A DNA stretch of 64,000 nucleotides from Aristolochia californica (lineage: Eukaryota > Streptophyta > Magnoliopsida > Piperales > Aristolochiaceae): contig JARWKL010000003.1 of NCBI GenBank assembly GCA_029961685.1, positions 18,098,467-18,162,466 on the forward strand, read 5' to 3'. Numbering within the stretch: the stretch's first letter is position 1; every line of letters starts with the position of its first letter. The notes beneath the pieces are model-generated. The model saw only the letters and a list, made by a program, of their open reading frames with translations, had not been told where the DNA came from and did not search any database. This document shows, piece by piece, positions 1 to 9,694 of the stretch. Position numbers and translations under genes: made by a program.

Positions 1-103
1 ATAGGGCGTTCTAAAAATCCCAAGCCTCATTCAAGGACGAATTTCAATTTGGAACCAAGAGGAGATCATCGGGTGACTCGATCCATGGCAAGGAAGCCTA
101 ACA
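1..103 (+). repeat. Gy1 5' LTR, 3' end only (cut by window edge)
   Basis: The stretch ends in CCTAACA, the 3' LTR terminus used by every Ty3/gypsy element in the window, and is followed by a decayed primer-binding site (GTGGTTTAGACA, where intact copies read GTGGTATCAGACA). Just before the end it encodes RGDHRVTRSMAR, the LTR-encoded Gag start shared by all these elements. One base is missing at the primer-binding site, so this start no longer joins the gag frame. The rest of the LTR lies outside the window. Confidence 0.8.
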
Positions 104-521
104 ACGTGGTTTAGACAAGACCGCCGTTGGAAATTCTTCTTCTGCTAATGATTGGCGCAATCTACTGGAGGAAGTTCGGATTGAAGGACAGACTCAAACC
201 GCCTCAATCCGAACTGAAGTTATGGAGTTTTGGGAGACTATTTTTCAAATCAATCTTCGACTTGGAGAGTTGCTTGCTCGGGATTCTGCTCTTCCAGGTA
301 GTTCCAACAGGCCATCCAACCAACAGCCCCCACCCCATCCATCTACTCTGCCTTCTATGCATCCAACACCTCATACCCCAAGAGATGTCCACAGCCCAAG
401 CCACTCCACCATTCCCAAGTACACCAAGCTTGATTTCCTCACTAATTATGGGTCCTTCGATCCTTTAAGATGGTTACATCGATGTGAACAATTTTTTTGG
501 AATCAAAGAACCCAAGCGGAT
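104..521 (+). pseudogene. gag: Gy1 gag, N-terminal half
   Basis: From about 114 the frame reads as the Gag N-terminus of a plant chromovirus. It has an acidic/helical start, then a Pro/Ser/His-rich linker, then the capsid entry motif (KYTKLDF...GSFDPLRWLHRCEQFF, about 420-505). The frame stops being Gag at 521, where Gy2 is inserted with a 5-bp target duplication CGGAT (517-521 and 5398-5402). Joining 521 to 5403 restores the expected residues (TQAD then DLVPLATFHML), which confirms the nesting. A frameshift at the primer-binding site makes this a dead copy. Confidence 0.85.
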
Positions 522-698
522 TGTCTAATTAGATAAACAGGTTGAGAGCTCCTTCAAGCTCTCTCCCATTTTTCCCCAATTCCTTTTCCGAAATTTTGTC
601 TTCACCATTCCATCATTCTATCTCAATGTCAAGCAAGGTAATGGAAGGAAGAGAAGAGAGGAGGGTGACAAGATCCATGGCTCGTGAGGATCCTAACA
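522..698 (+). repeat. Gy2 5' LTR, internally deleted
   Basis: It starts with TGT at 522, directly after the CGGAT duplication, then jumps to sequence matching the middle of the Gy5 LTR (TAGATAAACAG) and ends CCTAACA at 698. The 3' LTR is 384 bp and this copy is 177 bp, so about 200 bp including the TATA region (CCTATTTAAGGGG in sister LTRs) is missing. The Gag start codons at 641 and 677 lie inside it. Confidence 0.88.
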
Positions 699-2165
699 AC
701 GTGGTATTAGACAAGTCCACCCTCGGTGACTCTTCTCCAGAGGACATACGTCAAGTACTTTTAGAACTTCAACAACGATCCACTCTTCAAGGTACCAAAA
801 TTTCTAACATCCATAATACATTACATACACTGGAATCATCTCTCCAAACAGTCATCCGCCAACTTGCTGCAATTCAATCACCAACGCCACCACCAGCCAC
901 CAACTTTCAACCACAACCAGTACATCACCCACAATTCACGCCACCACCAAACCCACCACTGCGCCAACAACCTGTTCCCATGGCTACTCACGCACAAGGA
1001 CCAACCACGGTTCCAAGGTACTTTAAACTTAATTTTCCTACATATGATGGCTCTAAAGATCCTTTACTTTGGTTCACAAAATGTGAAAAAATTTTCTATC
1101 ATCAACAAACGGTGGATATGGACAAGGTTACACTGGCCGCCTACCACCTGCTCGATGAAGCGCTCATGTGGTTCCATCACTACCAAAATGTCCATTCCAC
1201 TCAGGATTGGTTACACTTTAAACATGCTTGCCAGATGAGGTTTGGACCTCCAGCTAGCAGCAACCCAGTGGGGGAATTGATTAACTTTAAACAGATAGGC
1301 ACCTTATAAGTTTCAAGAAAGGTTGGCCCGAGCCAGTGAATTTGTTCCTCCTCACCTACATGTTCAGATTTTTAATGTTGGATTGACTGAGGCGTTTAGA
1401 TTGGAAGTGAAATTACTTGGTTCGATAGATTTGGACTCAGCAATGAATTATGCTAGAGGAGTGGAACACAAACAAAGAGTTCTAAAAGAATCCTTACACT
1501 GAAAACCACTTTGGAACAACAGAATACAGGGTACTGCATCTGGTCCACGTTTTGGGTCCTCTGCCCCTAATCGAGCAAACCAGTCTACAAGTGTGCCTCC
1601 CCACACTCTTCCACGTAAATTTTTGACTAAACAGGAAATGGAGGCTAGAAAGGCCAAGGGCCAACGTTTTAATTATGACGAACAATTCCTTCCATGACAT
1701 ATCTATAAATGTTTATTCAGTATTGAATTTTTGGAAGAAGATTGAGAAGAGCTTCCGGAAAATGAATTTGTTGAAGAGGTACAGCAAGAACCAGAGCTCT
1801 CCCTCCATGCCATCCATGGCCTGCGTAGTTCTAATACTATGCAGGTAAAGGCCAAGTTACACCACCACATGCTACTTGCTTTAGTTGATTCGGGCAGCAC
1901 ACAAAATTTTATCAATGAACTAGCAGCGCAATAATTGGGATTGGAAATTCAACAGCAAAGGGGTCTCTCGGTTTCAGTGGCCAATGGGGCTAAAATTAAA
2001 AGTGTGGGGTTATGTTCAAACACCCCTTCACCATTGAGGGACATTCATTTCAGGCGGATTTACTGGTCATTCCCTTGGCTTGATTTGATTTGGTGCTTGG
2101 GGTCAAATGGCTTCAGTTATTAGGCCCTATATTATGGGACTTTCAGGCTCGGACTATGACATTTA
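641..2165 (+). pseudogene. gag: Gy2 gag-protease
   Basis: Gag begins inside the LTR (ATG at 641 or 677) and reads through the primer-binding site at about 700-714 into a 222-codon stretch that ends at 1309. Capsid motifs are clear (PRYFKLNFPTYDGS and ..ECLxWF-like residues, about 1012-1230). A short deletion near 1305 shifts the frame. The zinc knuckle near 1660-1715 has lost cysteines (Cys to Arg and Tyr) and has a stop. The protease active site reads LVDSGSTQNF (about 1881-1910), with the catalytic DSG intact but stops downstream. The product would have been capsid/nucleocapsid plus the aspartic protease of the particle. Confidence 0.85.
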
Positions 2166-2284
2166 TAGGACCATAGGGCTAGATTACATTACAAGGTATT
2201 GTGGCATAGGTCCCTAACGCACTTCACACTTTACAGCTTCAGAACAATGGTGATGGTTAGTTAGCTCCTTTACTTACAGCATTT

Positions 2285-3660
2285 GTGGATTTATTTAATG
2301 ACCCTACGGGTCTACCACCAGTTCGTCACTGTGATCAACGCATTCGTTTAAAGTTGGGAACTGATCCAGTAGTGGTGCGGCCTTATCATTACCCACATAT
2401 ACAGAAAGATGAAATAGAAAGACAGTGCATGAATATTCTCGCTCAGGGAGTGATCCAGCCCAGTCAGTCTCCTTTCTCCTCACTGGTGTTACTAGTACGC
2501 AAAAAGGATAAATCATGGAGGTTTTGTGTCGACTATAGGCAACTCAATTTGCAGACAATTAAAGACAAGTTCCCCATTCCAATAGTGGACGAGTTGTTGG
2601 ATGAGTTACATGGTGCTACAATTTTTACCGAGTCAGATTTGAAATTGGGCTCTCATCAAATAAGAGTTCACCCGGCAGATGTTGAGAAGACTGCGTTCCG
2701 TACACATCACGATCATTTCGAGTTCCTCTTCATGCCCTTCGGTCTCTCCAATGCACCCTCCACCTTTCAGGCCCTCATGAATGAGGTATTTTCATCGCTT
2801 CTGCGCAACTATGTGTTAGTATTTTTTTATGACATTCTAGACTACAACAAAAATTGGGTCGAACATCTCCAACACCTCCATCAAGTATTTACCATTCTAC
2901 GCTCCCATCATTTGGTTTTGAATAAATCCAAATGTTCTACGGGTACCTCTGAGGTGGCATATTTGGGCCACATCCTGATTCCCACCTCCATCACAGCATT
3001 ATGGGGATTTTCTAGCCTAGCGGGATATTACAGAAAATTTATCAAATCTTATGGCAAGATAGCAGCACCACTCAACAACATTCTCAAAAAACATGTCATC
3101 CAGTGGTCTTCTTCAGCAGATCAGGCCTTTCAGCTGTTAAAGGAGGCCTTAGCCTCAACGCCACTACTACAATTACCATATTTTGAGGGAGACTTTGTGG
3201 TGGAATGTGATGCATTCGGGGGAGGTATAGGGGCAGTGTTACAACAATTGGGACACCCCATTGCTTATTTCAGCCGTCAATTGGGACAACACCACCATAA
3301 ATTAACTGCATATGAGGGAATTGATTGGGTTAGCCATGGCTATCCGACATTGGCGACCTTATCTATGGGGACGACCATTTCTCATTCGTACAGATCATTG
3401 CAGCCTCAAGTATCTTCTTGAATAGTGCCTCACCACATCCCCACAGCAGCATTGGTTAACTAAACTCATGGGCTTCGATTTTACGGTTCACTATAAGCCA
3501 GGTAGTTCGAATTTGGGGCCTGATGCTTTGTCACGACAGGATATTTCAGCAACACAAGTTTATGCTATCAGTAACCCACGTTCACTTGTGCTGGATTATA
3601 TTCGTGAGGAAATACATCAATATCCGAAACTCATGTCATTATATCAGGGGATTCAATAGG
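2285..3660 (+). pseudogene. pol: Gy2 reverse transcriptase and RNase H
   Basis: A 378-codon open stretch covers RT from the DPVVVRPYxYPH entry motif, through the palm (FxVDYRx[14 protein letters not shown]) to RNase H. The active-site motif reads FFYDIL at about 2823-2840, where sister elements have FFDDIL, so a catalytic aspartate is lost. About 22 codons between AYLGH and the TALxGF motif are missing in frame (near 2970). RNase H shows VECDAFGGGIGAVL and then a frameshift near 3320. The piece 3468-3659 continues RNase H to the DALSR motif. Confidence 0.88.
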
Positions 3661-4992
3661 GGATAGCAGCTCCTCATTGGATGATTCAAGATCGTCTTAT
3701 ACTCTACAAAAACAGGATTTTTATGCATCATACGTCCCCACTTCTTCACACCATCCTGTCTTCTATCCATGATAGCACACATGAGGGTCGACAGAAAACA
3801 TATTTCTGAATCAGTCGGGAATTTTATTGGAAGGGCATGAAGAGCACAATTGCTGATTATGTAGCTACTTGTTAGATTTGACAATGAAACAAGGCCGAAT
3901 CTTTAAGTCCTACCGGCCTACTGCAACCTCTACAACTACCGTCTCAAATCTGGACCGACATTTCAATGGACTTCATTGTTGGCCTTTCCATTTCCTCTGA
4001 TAAATCAGTGATATTCGTCGTCGTTGATCGGTTTTCAAAATATGGTCACTTCATTGCTTTGGCGCATCCATATACTACTGCTCAGGTCGCTAAATTATTT
4101 ATGGATAACATTGTCCAATTACACGGAATTCCCACATCCATTATCAGTGACCGGGATGCCATTTTTACCAGTATTTTTTGGAATGAATTATTCAAATTAC
4201 AGGGCACCCAATTGGCATTTTCATCTGCATATCATCCACAAATGGATGGACAAACAGAGGTCGTCAATTGCACGATTGAAATGTATCTTCGTTGTTTTGT
4301 GGGAGACGCACCTAGACGGTAGGTGAAATGGCTTTCATGGGCAGAATTTTGCTATAACACATCTTACCACACAACACTTGGAACTACTCCTTTTAGGGTA
4401 GTTTATGGCAAAGATCCACCTCGTCTGTTACCATATGAACCTGGGGCATCCAAAGTTGCCACTTTGGACCAAGCGTTAGCTGAAAGAGAAGCTATGCTCA
4501 CTGAGGTACGTACTCATCTCCAGGAGGCACAACACTTTATGAAGCTCTATTATGATAAGAAGCACCGGGAGGTATCTTATTTTCTTGGAGACTATGTGTA
4601 GTCAAAGCTTCAACACTATCACCAGATGTCCCTGACTGCATCCAAGCGCCATAAGTTGTCTCCAAAATATTATGGTCCATTTTAGGTGTTGGACAAAATT
4701 GGCCCCGTGGCATACCGCTTGCAGCTACCAACGAAAGCTAAGATACATAATGTATTTCACGTCTCCCAATTGAAGCCATTCCAGGGTGACTCGCCCCTAC
4801 TGCACACTCTACTGCCGCCACTACATGAGGGCAGAGTCCTTTCTACTCCAGTTCAGGTTTTAAAAGCACGCCACATTCAAGGTGATTGAGAAATTCTCAT
4901 CCAATGGGCAGATGCCGACCCCAGTGACACCACATGGGAGCTATTATCGGCATTTCGACTCCTATATCCTTCCTTCAAGCTTGAGGACAAGA
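3661..4992 (+). pseudogene. pol: Gy2 integrase and chromodomain
   Basis: The integrase zinc-binding HHCC region is at about 3765-3890, with its CxxC broken. The catalytic core (MDF, SDRDAIF, HPQMDGQTEVVN; D-D-E residues present) is at 3966-4322, and the core C-terminus is at 4323-4601. The GPY-type module and chromodomain (LIQWADADPSDTTWE) follow at 4605-4960. Several stops are CAG-to-TAG or TGG-to-TAG changes (for example 4321, 4602, 4684), the pattern expected from cytosine deamination in methylated repeats. The frame ends at the conserved ELEDK-coding segment next to the PPT. Confidence 0.86.
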
Positions 4993-5013
4993 TCTTTTTC
5001 TAGGAGGGGGTGA

Positions 5014-5397
5014 TGTTATGGACTCTATAGCATCACGAGTTACCAGCAGGCGTAGGAATTAATTAATGTGATTTTCAATTTCCATGTAATTGACTTTGGT
5101 TTGGGTTGGTTTATCATATATTGGTTTGAACCATTGATCCAAGGGGTCTAAAGTGTTTTGGGCAACCTCAACCCAATTTAAGGGGACGGCTAGGGTAATG
5201 AAAAGGTAGCAATTGAGTCTACTCTATCATAGATTAAATTAGATAAACAAGTCGTGAGCTTCTTCAAGCTCTCTCCCATTTTTCCCCAATTCCTCTTTCG
5301 AAATTGTGTCTTCACCATTCCATCATTCTATCTCAACATCAAGCAACATAATGGGAGAGGAGGGTGACAAGATCCATGGCTCGTGAGGATCCTAACA
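5014..5397 (+). repeat. Gy2 3' LTR
   Basis: 384 bp running TGTTATGGACTC...CCTAACA, directly after the PPT AGGAGGGGGTGA. The flank CGGAT at 5398-5402 repeats the one at 517-521. It includes the LTR-encoded peptide region before its end. Close relative of the Gy5 LTR. Confidence 0.92.
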
Positions 5398-5402
5398 CGG
5401 AT

Positions 5403-6292
5403 GACCTGGTCCCTTTAGCCACCTTCCACATGCTCAATGAAGCGCAACTATGGTACCACCAGTTTGACTCTAAACACCACATCAATTATTAGGACACTTT
5501 TAAGGACTATTGCATGTAGCGGTTCGGGCCCCCAGCCTGAAGTAACCCTCTGGGGGATTTGGTAAACCTAAAACAAACCAGTTCCATAGAAGCTTATCAG
5601 AAACAATTTTAGGAACAGCTGGCAAGAGCTAGCAGGTGTGTCGTCCTCCTCAGTATGTTAATTTATTTACTATGGGACTAGTAGAAGCACTTCACCTGGA
5701 AGTTGAATTACATGACCCACCGGACTTATCCCATGCTATGAATCTGGCCCCTTCCCTTGATGCCAAGCAGAGGGTCTTCGATGAGTCTATGGGGTGTAGG
5801 CCCCCATGGCAAGGCCGTGTGGATATGGGTGCACGAAACCCCACTACCGTCCCTCTACGCCACGGCCCAAACAGATCTCAAATATCGGAGGCACACAAAT
5901 TAACACCACCCGCCCAATTCATTCATCGCCTATCACGAACAGAGATGGAACAACGAAGGGTCAAGGGGCTCTGTTACAATTGTGATGAGTAATACCTGCC
6001 TGGGCACCAATGCAAACATCTGTTTTGGTTAGAGGTGGATGATTCAGAGGATACCCCACCACTTGCGGAAGTGGTTGAGCCCGAGGAAGAACCAGCCATT
6101 TCCCTACATGCTATGACGCGATTGCATAGTACCAACACGATGCAGGTCTGCACTGTCCTACAACACCTCACATTGCTAGCCTTAGTTGATTCTGGCATCA
6201 CCCACAACTTCATCAGCCATCCAGTGGCACAACAACTGGGCTTGCATATTTAGCAGAACTTTGGGACTTCTGTTTTTGTAGCCAATGGTGAA
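5403..6292 (+). pseudogene. gag: Gy1 gag (rest), zinc knuckle and protease
   Basis: Continuation of the Gy1 gag after the Gy2 insertion. It holds the capsid C-terminus with stops at CAG-derived TAG codons, a long linker (5636-5990), and a CCHC knuckle CYNCDE..YLPGHQCKHL (about 5968-6022, with a stop after the first half). An acidic linker, the LHAMTRLHxxNTMQ motif and the protease LVDSGITHNFIS (6181-6216) follow. The sequence breaks off at 6292, where the TRIM-like palindrome begins. No Gy1 RT or integrase is found anywhere in the window. Confidence 0.85.
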
Positions 6293-6421
6293 TGTCAAAC
6301 ACCTAGACAATACAACTCAACAGACCGGTATGTTAAGTGCAAAAATCCAAGTACCTAACCCAGGTGGACCAGGGGTGAAAGAAACCTAGCCCAGGTGAAC
6401 TGGAACCACCTAGCTCTAACA
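6293..6421 (-). repeat. TRIM-like LTR, minus orientation
   Basis: 129 bp. On the minus strand it reads TGTTAGAGCTAGG...GTGTTTGACA. The purine-rich AGGGAACGGGAATGGTGGG lies directly 5' of it on that strand, so it acts as the 3' LTR of a minus-oriented copy. Its outer end abuts Gy1 protease at 6292. Confidence 0.72.
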
Positions 6422-6584
6422 CCCACCATTCCCGTTCCCTATCGCTTTCGCCAAGATTCGAACACGGAACGTTCCGGTCCACCTAGGTAAGGTTTCGTCC
6501 ACCCATGGTCCACCTAGGTTAGGTACTTGGCTTTTTGTACTTAACAGATCGGTCTGTTGAGTGGTATTAGCTAGGTGTTTGACA

Positions 6585-6655
6585 TTGTATCAGAGCTGGG
6601 CACCACATTCCGCTTTCGAATACCAACGAAAGCGGTAGGGAACGGGAACGGTGAG
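6585..6655 (+). other. TRIM-like internal domain: PBS, hairpin, PPT
   Basis: 71 bp between two short LTRs. It opens with TTGTATCAGAGC, one mismatch from the initiator tRNA-Met complement TGGTATCAGAGC. It then has a perfect 8-bp hairpin, CGCTTTCG (6611-6618) with CGAAAGCG (6627-6634), and closes with the purine tract GGGAACGGGAACGGTGAG just before LTR 6656-6780. There is no coding capacity. Confidence 0.72.
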
Positions 6656-6949
6656 TGTCTGAGCTAGGTGGTTCTGGTCCACTTGTAGGTTCCGTCCACC
6701 CCTAGTCTACCTGGGTTAGGTACTTGGCTTTCCGCACTTAATAGACCTGTCTTTTAAGTGCAAAAAGCTACCATATAACACCCACCGTTCCCGTTCCCTA
6801 CTGCTGCACTCCGGGATTTGAACGCGGAACTTGGGACTTGGCTTTGATACCATGTCAAACGCGTAACCTATACAACTCAACAAACCAGTCTGTTAAGTGC
6901 AAAAAGCCAAGTACCTAACTCAGGTGGACCAGAGACAAACAGAACCTAA

Positions 6950-7325
6950 TGTTAGGTTCCCTTGCCATGGATCGTGTCACCCGACGATCTCCTCTTGCTT
7001 CTAGGTTGGGCGATGAGGTAGGACGGGATTTTTTATTCTTAGAATGACCTATGCTAGATGAACATTGAGCTTTTGGAAGGACCTCCACCCTTAGGCCTCG
7101 TTAGAGAGAGTACCTGATCTCGTTTAGCACTAGATTGGAGAATACTTACCTTTTCATTAAACTCACGTCCCTATAAAGGGAATTAGGGAATGACGCACAA
7201 GGCCCAAGCAAGTGGCCAAGGTTCAACCAAATTACAATAATACCCACTAATAAATTAAAGGTGAAAATTACATAAACTACCCTCTTTGTCCACTAGCCAC
7301 TCTTGATGCTATGGATTCCATAACA
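6950..7325 (-). repeat. Lone gypsy LTR (Gy6/Gy8 type)
   Basis: 376 bp. On the minus strand it runs TGTTATGGAATCC...CCTAACA and matches the LTRs of Gy6 and Gy8. The bases to its right (7326-7331, TCACCC) look like the edge of a PPT, so this is the 3' LTR of a minus-strand element whose body was deleted. There is no 5-bp duplication (left flank CCTAA, right flank TCACC). The reverse complement contains a TATA-like CCCTATAAAGGG (about 7170). Confidence 0.8.
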
Positions 7326-7331
7326 TCACCC

Positions 7332-8094
7332 TAGCCATGGATCTAGTAACTCGACGAGTTGAATAAGGATCCAGCACTGTTTGAGGGTTTCTTAATACAT
7401 TTTTTGTGAAAAGAACTCTCTTCCACTTCTCCTTTTATGTTAGGATTGAAAAGGAGTTTCCTTTTCTCAATTATAGATGCAACCAACAAGTTAAAGGAAT
7501 GTTTAACCACTCAGATATGAAACCCCTATTTTATAACTCACGTTAACAGGTATAAATCCCTAAAACCATGCATCTATTGTCTTATACATAAAAGAGACCA
7601 GAGAAGACCTTTCCAAACACGGAAAAGGTAATCAGAAATACCTCTTGAAGATCTCCTCCAACCAGCAACTCAAAAGCCTCCTCCTTTGATGTTAAGGCTC
7701 ATGCAAACCTCCCCCTCTTGCTGCTATTTCGTGGCAGAGGTAGATTGCTCTTGCAGCTTGGAAGAGAAGGGTGATTCCTCTTCCTTTTCCTTCCAAGATC
7801 TCCTCAAAGACTCCCCAATGAATGCAGCAAACCACCAAGAGAGTTCACGCCTAGAACCCTAGAATAGGGAGCCTAGCAAGAACCTAAATTACCCTAGTTT
7901 ATGCTAATTCTGAACTTGCTTTATTTCTCTATCCTTACCCCTTAAATAGGGTAATTAAAAACATAGGTTAGGGTTATAAAACCCAATTCTACCCCTACCT
8001 TTAAGTCTTATTACAAATCAATAAAATTCAAAATTAAAAGCAACATAATTAATAAAAGTAAAGTAGATGACTCAGTGTTATTGAGTCCATAACA
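7332..8094 (-). repeat. Gy4 3' LTR (long type)
   Basis: On the minus strand it starts TGTTATGGACTCAATAAC at 8094, directly after a PPT-like purine run (8095-8106), and continues for about 760 bp. That is nearly twice the length of the other gypsy LTRs here. A TATA-like CCCTATTTAAGGGG is at about 7938-7952. The distal end is not a clean CCTAACA: similarity to the LTR-encoded peptide region (CCATGGATCTAGTAACTCG) stops at 7332, where it joins the preceding LTR fragment. The distal boundary is uncertain. Confidence 0.6.
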
Positions 8095-9281
8095 TCTGCC
8101 CCCCTTGGTGATCGAGCTTGTCCTCAAGCTCAGAAGCTGGGTAGACCTGGTGGAAGTTGTCGAGCTACTCCCATGCTGCATAGTTGTGGCCAATTGCTGC
8201 CCAGTAATGGCATGCAGGGAGTGGTTTTTCCTCTATCGTATCCTCTTTCACATCGATATCCTCATCTTCAACCTTATCGATCAAAAACAATCTTTTGCAC
8301 TGATGCCCAACCCGATATGGTTCATCACAGTTGTAACACAAATTCTTAGCCCGTCGTTTCGCCATCGCAGCACTTTGTTAATTTTTTTATATAAGGAGGT
8401 GTAGGATGACTAGATCTCGGATCCCCTGTCAAAGTAATACCCAGGTTGTTTCTCAGAGGAATGCGCTCCCCTTGCCCGGTGGATGGAGCGCTCCGCTCCC
8501 CTGACCATGGAGGTAGTCTGTATTGTTCCTTTTGTCATAGTTCTAAAGCACGAGCAATATTCATAGCGCTGGATAAGTCAACAGGTGCATAGAGCTCCAC
8601 CTCAAGTTTTAACACCTCGGTCAGTCCTGCTATAAACAGCGCAACTTGTTGATCCACTTGTACCATACTATTGGCTCGTGCTAATTTTTCCTGGAACAGC
8701 TTTTGATATTGATCCACGGCCCCAGTTTGGCGTAACAAAACCAAATCTCCAAAAGGGTTGTTGTAAGCCAGAGGACCAAAACGGAGAGAGCACAGTCGCT
8801 TAAATTCATCCCAATCTACCACGTCGCTATCAACCTCAACTAGCTGGTACCAAAGTTGTGCTTCCCCTAGTAAGTGGAAAAAAGCCACGTTGACTCGGTC
8901 ATAGGCTGGGACTCACTGATGGCTAAATTTTTTTCGCATTGATACAGCCATATCAAAGGGTCTTCTCACCCATTATAAGTAGGGAATTCCATTTTAGTAT
9001 ACCTCGGAACAGTGTCTCCCCCTGGTAGAAGTGTCCCCCCGGAATGAGGGGTCCTTGCTGTCCCAAAAACTCGTGTGCCCAGGAAATTCATCTCCCCCTC
9101 TGTTATACGAATGGTCCCCTCCTCTCTGATCTGGAATGAGAGGTACAGTGCCTCCCCCCTGGTTGAGGTGTCCCCCGGAATGAAGGGTCCTTGCTGACCC
9201 AAAAAACTCATGTGTCTAGTAAACTCATCTCCCCCTCTGATCTGTTAATGGTCCCCCAGAATTGGGTTCTTGCCAGTGCTC
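8095..9281 (-). pseudogene. gag: Gy4 gag (capsid, zinc knuckle) fused to pol 3' stub
   Basis: Reading from 9281 down, the capsid entry VPRYTKMEFPTYNG is at 8966-9010, and the capsid core (LGEAQLWYQL, FGPLAYNNPFGDLV, YQKLFQEKLARA, FIAGLTEVLKLEVEL) is at 8535-8888. The knuckle CYNCDEPYRVGHQCKRLF is at about 8285-8345. After an acidic linker the frame reaches a stop at 8165 and continues as the ELEDKL-coding 3' stub. It lacks the LHAMTG...DSGSTHNF protease, so the deletion runs from the protease region to the chromodomain end. Confidence 0.8.
9010..9255 (-). repeat. Tandem duplication in Gy4 gag linker
   Basis: Two diverged copies of a unit of about 110 bp, roughly 9010-9118 and 9145-9255, both rich in CCCCC and sharing the GGAATGAGGGGTCCTTGCTG type core. 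It lies in the variable Pro/Gly-rich linker ahead of the capsid, a region that is repeat-rich in related Gags. Confidence 0.7.
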
Positions 9282-9694
9282 TGTTATGGACTCTATAGCA
9301 TCACGAGTTACTAACAGGCGTAGGAATTAATGAATGTGTTTTTCAATTTCCATGTAATTGTTTCTTGGTTTGGTTTTGTATTTGGTTTGGGTTGGTTTAG
9401 CATTTATTGGTTTGAACCATTGACCCAAGAGGTCTTTAGGGTTTTGGACGTCCTCAACCCTATTTAAGGGGACAGCTAGGGTAATGAGAATTATCAATTG
9501 AGTTCACTTTAGCTAACGTAATTTATATAAACATGTCAAGAGCTCCTTCAAGCTCTCTTCTATTTTTCCCTCAATTCTCCTTTCCGAAATTCAATTCCCT
9601 TCAACCCCTCATTCCATCTCAATGTCAAGCAAGGTAATGGAAGGAAGAGAAGAGAGGAGGGTGACAAGATCCATGGCTCGTGAGGATCCTAACA
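9282..9694 (+). repeat. Gy5 5' LTR
   Basis: 413 bp, TGTTATGGACTC...GATCCTAACA. A TATA-like CCTATTTAAGGGG is at about 9459-9471, probably the promoter of the genomic RNA. The Gag start codons at 9637 (MEGREERR) and 9673 (in the TRSMAR context, CCATGG) lie inside the LTR. Confidence 0.95.
9461..9468 (+). promoter_or_regulatory. LTR TATA box (TATTTAAG)
   Basis: TATTTAAG inside CCTATTTAAGGGGACAGC. The same block recurs in the Gy2 and Gy4 LTRs and, in changed form, in the others (CTATATAAGG in Gy13, CTTTATATGG in Gy14). Conserved position between the LTR start and the Gag start fits an RNA polymerase II core promoter at the U3/R border. Confidence 0.6.

Larger units (their letters stand above)
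522..5397 (+). mobile_element. Gy2: Ty3/gypsy chromovirus-type LTR retrotransposon
   Basis: Complete but inactive element inserted in Gy1 gag. It is bounded by LTRs 522-698 and 5014-5397 and by the direct repeat CGGAT. Order of domains on the plus strand is gag, zinc knuckle, protease, RT, RNase H, integrase, chromodomain, then PPT (AGGAGGGGGTGA) directly before the 3' LTR. It is closely related to Gy5, but carries many more stops, a short deletion near 1305 and an in-frame loss of about 60-70 bases near 2970 in RT. The 5' LTR has lost more than half its length internally, so promoter function is probably gone. Confidence 0.92.
6293..6949. mobile_element. Palindromic chain of miniature LTR elements (TRIM/SMART-like)
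   Basis: Three tiny element copies in alternating orientation. The first is minus: 3' LTR 6293-6421, then PPT 6422-6440. The second is plus: truncated 5' LTR about 6471-6584, PBS 6585-6596, PPT ending 6655, then LTR 6656-6780. The third is minus: PPT 6781-6799, PBS 6841-6852, then truncated 5' LTR 6853-6949. LTRs are about 125-129 bp, TGTTA...TTTGACA. The two complete internal domains are only 71 and 72 bp. The LTR holds a near-perfect central palindrome (CAGACCGGTCTG type). No protein is encoded, so movement would need enzymes from another element. Confidence 0.75.

Noticed and set aside
6440..6860. tRNA gene or tRNA-derived SINE, because GTTCGAATC and GTTCAAATCCC resemble B boxes
   Set aside because: No cloverleaf can be drawn. 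The ATCAGAGC motif sits next to a TG...CA terminal repeat and a purine tract follows, so PBS, PPT and LTR explain the unit better. The SINE reading stays as an alternative.
6945..7331. Solo LTR formed by recombination
   Set aside because: No 5-bp duplication, and the TCACCC beside it is the edge of a PPT, so a deleted element body is more likely.
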